Assembly: GCA_964355425.1 (NCBI GenBank)
Contig: CAYHDN010000033.1
Location: 1 to 9,948 of the forward strand
DNA length: 9,948 nucleotides
Origin: CAYHDN01 sp964355425
GTDB taxonomy: Bacteria > Patescibacteriota > UBA1384 > XYA2-FULL-43-10 > CAINNR01
Reading direction: 5' to 3'
The notes beneath the pieces were generated by a model. That model ran no database searches. It saw only the letters and a list, made by a program, of their open reading frames with translations, and had not been told where the DNA came from. The number at the start of each line of letters is the position of its first letter. Position 1 is the first letter of the stretch. Positions 6,005 through 9,948 of the stretch are shown here, in pieces. The position numbers and the translations under genes were made by a program.

Positions 6005-6997
6005 ATGATTTTAGTTGTTAATACCGGATCATCATCATTAAAATTTAAGTTATTCAACAGCAACTTGGGAGTCGAAAAATCGGCTGAATTTGTAATTGGC
6101 AAAGTGGCTCGTGACCATCTTCAAGCGACAAATTTAATGCTGACGGAAATCGGTAAGCAAAAAGACGAGATTGAAAAGGTTGGTTACCGGGTAGTGCATG
6201 GTGGTGACGAAGTTGAGGAAGTGATGCCGATCACTTTGGCCGTAATAAAAATTATTGAAAAATATTCATCATTCGCTCCCGAACATAATCTACCGGCGGA
6301 AAAAGTTATCCGAAATTTAATTGAAAAAATTCCGCTTTCCAGTCATTTCGCCGTTTTTGATACCGCATTTTTCAAAGATTTACCTGACGTCACAAAGATC
6401 TATCCAATCGATAGAACAATCTCCGAGGAACTTCATATCCGTCGTTTTGGCTTCCATGGAATTTCACACGAATTTGCCATGATGGCGGTTGACCCAGAGC
6501 ATAAAAAGAAAGTCATTACTATTCATCTTGGTGCTGGCTCAAGTCTTGCAGCAATTAATTGCGGTAAGCCGATTGATACCTCCATGGGCTTTACTCCTCT
6601 TGAGGGCGTGGCGATGCAAAACCGCTCTGGTGATCTTGATCCGGGAGTGATTTTTTATCTGATTGACGAGTATGGTTATAAAAAGGCCCGGGAAATTGTT
6701 GAAAACAACTCTGGTCTTGCCGGCATTTCCGGAACCTCCGGTGACATGTTGGAACTTTTAGAGCGTGAAGACGAAATGTCTAAACTGGCAATTGAAATTT
6801 TCTGCTATCGGATTAAAAAATATCTCGGCGGCTACATTGCAACTCTGGGCGGAATTGATCTAGTGGTTTTTACCGGGAAAATCGGTTTTGGCTCAGAGGT
6901 TATTAGAAACAAGATTTTGGATGACATAAAATTTGCCGATTTTATTGTTAAAACTGTTGAACCCGATGAAGAACTAGCAATTGCTAAAAAACTGTAA
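6005..6997 (+). CDS. ackA: Acetate kinase, short form
   Basis: This 330-residue member of the ASKHA kinase fold makes ATP from acetyl phosphate and ADP. Motifs in order are NTGSSSLKFKLF (6-17), R62 in YRVVHGG, FDTAFF (118-123), RRFGFHGISHE (146-156), HLGAGSS (174-180), DTSMGFTPLEG (191-201), the RSGDLDPG substrate loop with R207, and a C-terminal DEELAIAKK that includes the likely magnesium glutamate. It is about 70 residues shorter than the usual 400, mainly between the first motif and YRVVHGG and near the end. The nucleotide loop normally reading GGIGENS is GKIGFGS here (291-297), losing the E-N pair. It starts 1 bp after pduL, with AGGAG 4 bp before the ATG. The identity is firm; nucleotide preference could differ. 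Confidence 0.93.
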   Translation: MILVVNTGSSSLKFKLFNSNLGVEKSAEFVIGKVARDHLQATNLMLTEIGKQKDEIEKVGYRVVHGGDEVEEVMPITLAVIKIIEKYSSFAPEHNLPAEKVIRNLIEKIPLSSHFAVFDTAFFKDLPDVTKIYPIDRTISEELHIRRFGFHGISHEFAMMAVDPEHKKKVITIHLGAGSSLAAINCGKPIDTSMGFTPLEGVAMQNRSGDLDPGVIFYLIDEYGYKKAREIVENNSGLAGISGTSGDMLELLEREDEMSKLAIEIFCYRIKKYLGGYIATLGGIDLVVFTGKIGFGSEVIRNKILDDIKFADFIVKTVEPDEELAIAKKL

Positions 6998-7010
6998 TAA
7001 ACGCTATAAT
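6981..7010 (+). promoter_or_regulatory. Promoter for the oxidoreductase genes
   Basis: TTGCTA (6981-6986) and a consensus TATAAT (7005-7010) are 18 bp apart, overlapping the end of ackA. The start would fall near 7017, leaving about 42 nt of leader before the first oxidoreductase gene. No terminator hairpin separates this unit from ackA, so readthrough is also possible. Confidence 0.55.
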
Positions 7011-7049
7011 GTAGATGAAAGGTTTAACTAAAAAATTTATAACATATTT

Positions 7050-7061
7050 GGAGGGGTTTTG
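7050..7061 (+). promoter_or_regulatory. Shine-Dalgarno selecting a TTG start
   Basis: GGAGGGG at 7050-7056 is followed by TTG at 7059-7061, which opens the frame just before the conserved GNEAVVLGA segment. The first in-frame ATG comes only at codon 24, inside the domain, so the TTG start is needed. Confidence 0.8.
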
Positions 7062-8102
7062 AAGAACTCCGGGTTTGTTACTGGAAACGAAGCAGTGGTG
7101 CTTGGCGCCTTGGCCGGCGGCGCCGAGATGTTTTTTGGTTATCCGATCACTCCGGCAACTGAAATCCTTGAAGGTTGGGTCAATGCGGCCAGAGAAGATA
7201 AAAATCTTAAATACTTACAAACCGAAGACGAAATTGCCGCCGGATTTGCTGTTGTTGGCGCAATTTTGGCCGGAAAAAAAGCTTTTACTGCTACTGCCGG
7301 CGTCGGCAACGTTTTAATACAAGATCCGGTTTCTATGGCTGAAAATGAAAGATTGCCTTTTGTTGGCATCGTTACCCAACGAGGCGGTCCATCTACTGGA
7401 ACGGTGATTTATTCACAGCAAGAAGTTAATCTTACTGCTCTTGGCGGAAATGGCGATGGGCTTAGAATTGTTTACTCCGCCAGTAGCGTTGAGGAATCTT
7501 ATTTGCTGACAGCAAAGTTATTTTCCACTGCTTGGAAATTCCGTTTTCCAACCTTTCTCTTGACCGACGGTTATCTAGGGAAACAACGAATAACAATTTC
7601 CCTTTCCAATCCGCTGAAATCATATCCAGCAAGTAAAATCCTGAAGGAAATACCTGGTAAGCCGACGCATATCCGCAACTGCTACGGTTCCGAAGCCGAA
7701 TTTGCCAAAGTGTTACGACGTAATATTTCTGATTACAAAGCCTTAATTTCCAAAGTTTCCGAATGTGAATTTTTTAAGGCAACTGATGCCAGCGATATTA
7801 TTGTTGCTCACGGCAGTGTTGCGGAAGCGTCAAAAGCGGCAGTTATCTCGCTAAGAGAAGGCAATGTTGAAGCCGGTCTTATCCGGCCAATCACCCTTAG
7901 GCCGCTTGATTGCCGTGGTATGTTCCCCTATCTCAAAGCGGCTGAACGGATTTATATTATCGAGTCATCATTTGAACAATTTGCTAGATTGGTGCTTTAT
8001 AAGATGCCAGAAATCGCCGACAAAACAATAAAAATTTTCAAACCGGCTGAAGGATTTACACCAAAAGAAATTGAAAAAACAATTTTAGAGAGAAGAAAAT
8101 GA
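7059..8102 (+). CDS. korA: 2-oxoacid:ferredoxin oxidoreductase, alpha subunit
   Basis: This 347-residue subunit belongs to a CoA-dependent 2-oxoacid:ferredoxin oxidoreductase, which decarboxylates a 2-oxoacid to acyl-CoA, CO2 and reduced ferredoxin. It shows the N-terminal pyrimidine-binding domain with GYPITPATEI (27-36), the TPP-activating glutamate region TEDEIAAGFAVVGA (55-68) and QRGGPSTG (107-114). A second domain carries HGS (251-253), then LIRPITLRPLD (274-284) and a C-terminal IES motif. This follows the KorA/VorB layout. The family's usual TSGPG loop reads TAGVG (79-83), followed by an unusual NVLIQDPVSMAENE. Substrate (pyruvate, 2-oxoglutarate or branched-chain acid) cannot be read from sequence. 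It overlaps the beta gene by 4 bp (ATGA). Confidence 0.92.
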   Translation: MKNSGFVTGNEAVVLGALAGGAEMFFGYPITPATEILEGWVNAAREDKNLKYLQTEDEIAAGFAVVGAILAGKKAFTATAGVGNVLIQDPVSMAENERLPFVGIVTQRGGPSTGTVIYSQQEVNLTALGGNGDGLRIVYSASSVEESYLLTAKLFSTAWKFRFPTFLLTDGYLGKQRITISLSNPLKSYPASKILKEIPGKPTHIRNCYGSEAEFAKVLRRNISDYKALISKVSECEFFKATDASDIIVAHGSVAEASKAAVISLREGNVEAGLIRPITLRPLDCRGMFPYLKAAERIYIIESSFEQFARLVLYKMPEIADKTIKIFKPAEGFTPKEIEKTILERRK

Positions 8103-8851
8103 AAGAAAACGATCGATTTTCCATGCCCGATTGCTTTAATTTGGCTTCGAAGCCAAGCCTTTTTTGTCCTGGCTGCGGACAGTCAATGTTTTTGAAGCAT
8201 CTCGGCAGCGTCATTGACCAACAAAAAATTATCGACAAAATCACCCTGGCGATTGATATTGGTTGTTCTTTGCTGGCTTGGAATTATTTTGATTTTGATA
8301 TAATTCAAACCCATCATGGTCGGGTAGTTCCGACTGCAGTCGGTTATAAAATGGCTAGAGAAAAAAGAATTATTATCGCCATAATGGGGGATGGCGGCGG
8401 TTATGCCATCGGCTTGCAATCACTTCTTCACGCCGCATTTCGCAACAATCCAATAACCACATTTGTGATGAATAATACCGAGTATTCAATGACTGGCGGC
8501 CAAATGGCACCGACAACGATGTCAAAAGAGTTAACAACAACATCGCCGGAGGGCAAAGAGGAAAAGCTTTTTGGCGGCGCATTTCTTGGTCCGGAGCTCG
8601 TACGCCAAGCCGCTAATAGTGATGCTTACATCGCCCGGGCATCAGTTTCAAATCCGGTTATATTGGAAACTATTATTAAAAAAGCAATACTAGCGCAGAC
8701 AACCGGTAATTTTGCATTTGTCGAAGTCTTGACAATTTGTCCGACTAATTGGAAAACCGATGTAGCTGGCTCATTCGAATTCTTGGGTAAAATGGAAAAA
8801 ATATATCCTGTGGGAGAAATAATTAAAAATGGCAGAACAAAAAATAAATAA
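8099..8851 (+). CDS. korB: 2-oxoacid:ferredoxin oxidoreductase, beta subunit (TPP-binding)
   Basis: This 250-residue subunit carries the thiamine diphosphate and a 4Fe-4S cluster. The likely cluster cysteines are C23 and C26 (FCPGCGQ), C56 (IGCS) and C214 (ICPTNW). The TPP motif begins at GDGGG (97-101) and ends at NN (125-126); the third position is G where KorB commonly has D. THHGRVVPTAVGYKMA (71-86) and MTGGQMAPTT (131-140) are family signatures. The GDGGGYAIGLQSLLHAA form differs from classical 2-oxoglutarate enzymes (GDGDxxxIGGNH) and fits other bacterial 2-oxoacid oxidoreductases. The start forms an ATGA overlap with the alpha gene, and the end overlaps the gamma gene by 23 bp. Tight coupling suggests equal amounts of the subunits. 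Confidence 0.93.
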   Translation: MKENDRFSMPDCFNLASKPSLFCPGCGQSMFLKHLGSVIDQQKIIDKITLAIDIGCSLLAWNYFDFDIIQTHHGRVVPTAVGYKMAREKRIIIAIMGDGGGYAIGLQSLLHAAFRNNPITTFVMNNTEYSMTGGQMAPTTMSKELTTTSPEGKEEKLFGGAFLGPELVRQAANSDAYIARASVSNPVILETIIKKAILAQTTGNFAFVEVLTICPTNWKTDVAGSFEFLGKMEKIYPVGEIIKNGRTKNK

Positions 8852-9659
8852 AATCGTATTTGCCGGAGAAGGCGGGCAGGGCATTCAGGTTCTTTCAAAA
8901 GTCTTGTCTACAACTTTAGCTGTCGCTGGCTATGACGTCAGTTATATCCCCCAGTTTGGTCCTGAACAGCGCGGAGCACCGTCTGTGGCTTTTGTCCAAT
9001 ATTCGAATGGTAAAATTTTCTACCCAAAATTTTCTAAGGCCGATATTTTAATAGTTCTGCGGAAGCGGGCAATAAAAGCCATTGAATCGTTTATCGGGCC
9101 GGAAACTACTATTATATTTGATTCTTCGACGATACCGAGAAATTTAATTAAGCAAAAAGGTCCAAAAGTTTTTGGCCTGCCAGCGACAAAATTAGCTAAA
9201 GAAAATTTTAAACCCAAAGCTCTAAATATTATCGTTCTTGGAGTCTTAGCAGGAAAATTTTTTAATCTGGGTAAACAGATAATTTGGTCAGGAATTGAGA
9301 AGCAACTCGGTACCAAGTTCGCAAAATCGGCGGAGCTAAGAAAGGTTAGCAAGGAGGCAATGGAATATGGCTTCGATTTTTCATTGGAAAATAAAAAATT
9401 TTCTCCTCCGATTTTCGATACCCACGGCAGCATTATCGTTGAAAAAGGCTGGGGAAAAACTGCCGTTATTATTCCAAAATTCTGCAAAGGTTGCGGGATT
9501 TGCATACTGAAGTGTCCGGTTTCTGCACTGAAATTTGGTAAAACTTTGGGAGTTTACGGCACGTCGTCGCCAGATATTGATCTTGAAAAATGTATCGCCT
9601 GTGACAATTGTTTCCAATTCTGTCCCGATTCGGCAATTCGAGTTGAAAAGAATTCATAG
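8829..9659 (+). CDS. 2-oxoacid oxidoreductase gamma subunit fused to 2[4Fe-4S] ferredoxin
   Basis: This 276-residue protein joins two parts. Residues 6 to about 185 are the gamma (POR-type) domain, with FAGEGGQGIQ (11-20) and PQFGPEQRGAPS (41-52). Residues from about 213 to the end are a bacterial-type ferredoxin with two cluster motifs: C219, C222, C225, C229, and C255, C258, C261, C265. In many relatives these parts are separate genes (gamma and delta, or KorC and KorD); here fusion puts the electron exit on the same chain. The start at 8829 lies within the beta gene, with GGGAG rather far (12 bp) upstream, so reinitiation after the beta stop is plausible. Soluble, no signal peptide. The final electron acceptor is not encoded in the window. 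Confidence 0.92.
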   Translation: MAEQKINKIVFAGEGGQGIQVLSKVLSTTLAVAGYDVSYIPQFGPEQRGAPSVAFVQYSNGKIFYPKFSKADILIVLRKRAIKAIESFIGPETTIIFDSSTIPRNLIKQKGPKVFGLPATKLAKENFKPKALNIIVLGVLAGKFFNLGKQIIWSGIEKQLGTKFAKSAELRKVSKEAMEYGFDFSLENKKFSPPIFDTHGSIIVEKGWGKTAVIIPKFCKGCGICILKCPVSALKFGKTLGVYGTSSPDIDLEKCIACDNCFQFCPDSAIRVEKNS

Positions 9660-9679
9660 TAATATATTTAGTAGGATTT

Positions 9680-9692
9680 CCTCCAAAGGAGG
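9680..9692 (+). promoter_or_regulatory. Shine-Dalgarno inside a 5-bp hairpin
   Basis: CCTCC (9680-9684) is followed by AAA and GGAGG (9688-9692), 4 bp before the ATG at 9697. The AAAGGAGG is close to the ideal ribosome-binding sequence, while the upstream CCTCC can pair with it and hide it. The triloop is tight and the stem only five pairs, so the fold could be marginal and sensitive to conditions. Confidence 0.55.
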
Positions 9693-9696
9693 TTTA

Positions 9697-9774
9697 ATGA
9701 CCTGGTATTGGTGGGTAATCATCGCAATAATTCTTATGGTTTTGGTCTGGTGGGCTTACAGCGCGACTAAATAA
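9697..9774 (+). CDS. Trp-rich single-span membrane microprotein, 25 aa
   Basis: The ORF starts MTWYWWVIIA and ends VWWAYSATK. Five tryptophans and two tyrosines cluster at both ends of a short aliphatic core (VIIAIILMVLV, 7-17), an arrangement typical of aromatic belts at the two faces of a membrane. The only charged side chain is the final lysine, suggesting that end stays in the cytoplasm. It begins 37 bp after the oxidoreductase gamma gene and has a very strong ribosome-binding site, which supports real translation despite its size. I know of no family for it. It may anchor or regulate the upstream enzyme or be an independent stress or toxin-like peptide; neither can be decided from sequence. 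The upstream extension of the same frame overlaps the ferredoxin domain and is not counted. Confidence 0.65.
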   Translation: MTWYWWVIIAIILMVLVWWAYSATK

Positions 9775-9785
9775 TTATATTACGA

Positions 9786-9814
9786 TTGATTTTAGTAGGT
9801 TTTTTTGTTATGTT
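9786..9814 (+). promoter_or_regulatory. Promoter for tRNA-Ala
   Basis: TTGATT (9786-9791) and TATGTT (9809-9814) have the ideal 17-bp spacing, and the start predicted near 9821 is two bases before the mature tRNA. The -35 is identical to that of the isomerase operon promoter. The seven-T run at 9800-9806 sits in the spacer and has no stable stem before it. Confidence 0.55.
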
Positions 9815-9822
9815 TTCTGCGC

Positions 9823-9899
9823 GGGCCGTTAGTTCAGTTGGCTAGAACGTCTCGATGGCATCGAGAAGGTCGCCGGTTCAAATCCGGCACGGTCCACCA
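9823..9899 (+). tRNA. tRNA-Ala (anticodon GGC)
   Basis: A complete cloverleaf is visible. The acceptor is GGGCCGT/ACGGTCC, the D stem GTTC/GAAC, the anticodon stem TCTCG/CGAGA around ATGGCAT (anticodon GGC, reading GCC), and the T arm GCCGG-TTCAAAT-CCGGC. Discriminator A and an encoded CCA end it. The third acceptor pair is G3-U70, the classic alanine identity element, which confirms the assignment independently of the anticodon. Confidence 0.97.
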
Positions 9900-9932
9900 T
9901 AATGTATTTACTTGTTCGGAAGCCGCCTCGCA

Positions 9933-9947
9933 CGGGCTGAAAGCCCG
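9933..9947. repeat. GC-rich hairpin at the window edge
   Basis: CGGGCT-GAA-AGCCCG forms a perfect 6-bp stem with a 3-nt loop about 33 bp after tRNA-Ala. The window ends one base later, so a following T tract cannot be seen. It could be a tRNA-Ala terminator or another palindromic element like those at the left end. Confidence 0.45.
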
Positions 9948-9948
9948 C

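Noticed and set aside
5428..6997. Bacterial microcompartment locus
   Set aside because: No shell protein, no encapsulation peptide on PduL, and no aldehyde dehydrogenase are present.
9020..9505. 161-codon minus-strand frame opposite the gamma subunit
   Set aside because: It is a shadow of a confidently assigned gene, with no domain and no ribosome-binding site.
9535..9774. 79-codon frame containing the microprotein
   Set aside because: Its upstream two thirds overlap the well-defined ferredoxin domain in another frame; the strong SD points to the internal ATG at 9697.
1163..9774. UGA recoding as in Gracilibacteria or SR1
   Set aside because: TGA terminates gpmI copies 1 and 2 and the alpha subunit at the expected lengths, and none occurs in frame.
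9781..9810. Intrinsic terminator after the microprotein (T run at 9800-9806)
   Set aside because: No stable stem precedes the T run; the region fits better as the tRNA-Ala promoter spacer.

Overview
The window reads as a compact, AT-rich bacterial chromosome segment with short intergenic gaps, ATGA-type overlaps, small enzymes and encoded tRNA CCA ends. It carries a fermentative energy module and GC-rich palindromic inserts of a kind I associate with Patescibacteria (CPR). That placement is an inference from gene content, compactness and the palindromes; no ribosomal marker is present. TGA, TAA and TAG are all used as stops, so the standard bacterial code (11) fits.

Left end (1-490): an intact tRNA-Leu(CAA) lies on the minus strand, followed by about 345 bp without a protein gene. 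That stretch is not empty. It holds a broken 5' half of a second tRNA-Leu with a 20-nt palindromic insert in its D arm, a 16-nt scrap of a third tRNA-Leu 5' end, several nested GC-rich palindromes, a 20-nt tandem repeat, and a strong hairpin that probably ends the tsaC transcript. A 16-bp direct repeat covering the D-stem to anticodon-loop region brackets an AT-rich stretch and looks like a possible integration scar.

Positions 488-1162: tsaC (tRNA t6A synthesis) on the minus strand, divergent from the main operon, with overlapping back-to-back promoters; the tsaC mRNA may be leaderless.

Positions 1163-6997: a tightly packed plus-strand operon, PGI/PMI-type sugar-phosphate isomerase, two tandem cofactor-independent phosphoglycerate mutases, a PduL-type phosphotransacylase and a short acetate kinase. 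Positions 7059-9659: a second plus-strand unit with its own promoter encoding the alpha, beta and gamma(+ferredoxin) parts of a 2-oxoacid:ferredoxin oxidoreductase. A 25-residue Trp-rich membrane microprotein follows, with a near-perfect Shine-Dalgarno buried in a small hairpin. The window closes with a tRNA-Ala(GGC), preceded by a good promoter, and a GC-rich hairpin at the edge.

Taken together the enzymes cover parts of the route from hexose phosphate to acetate. PGI and PGM act within glycolysis, the oxidoreductase turns a 2-oxoacid (plausibly pyruvate) into acyl-CoA plus reduced ferredoxin, PduL makes the acyl phosphate, and AckA yields acetate and ATP. PduL stands where Pta would usually be, with no microcompartment genes in view. 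The least explained items are the tRNA-Leu/palindrome island, the tandem PGM pair with divergent active-site details, the acetate kinase with an altered nucleotide-binding loop, and the membrane microprotein.
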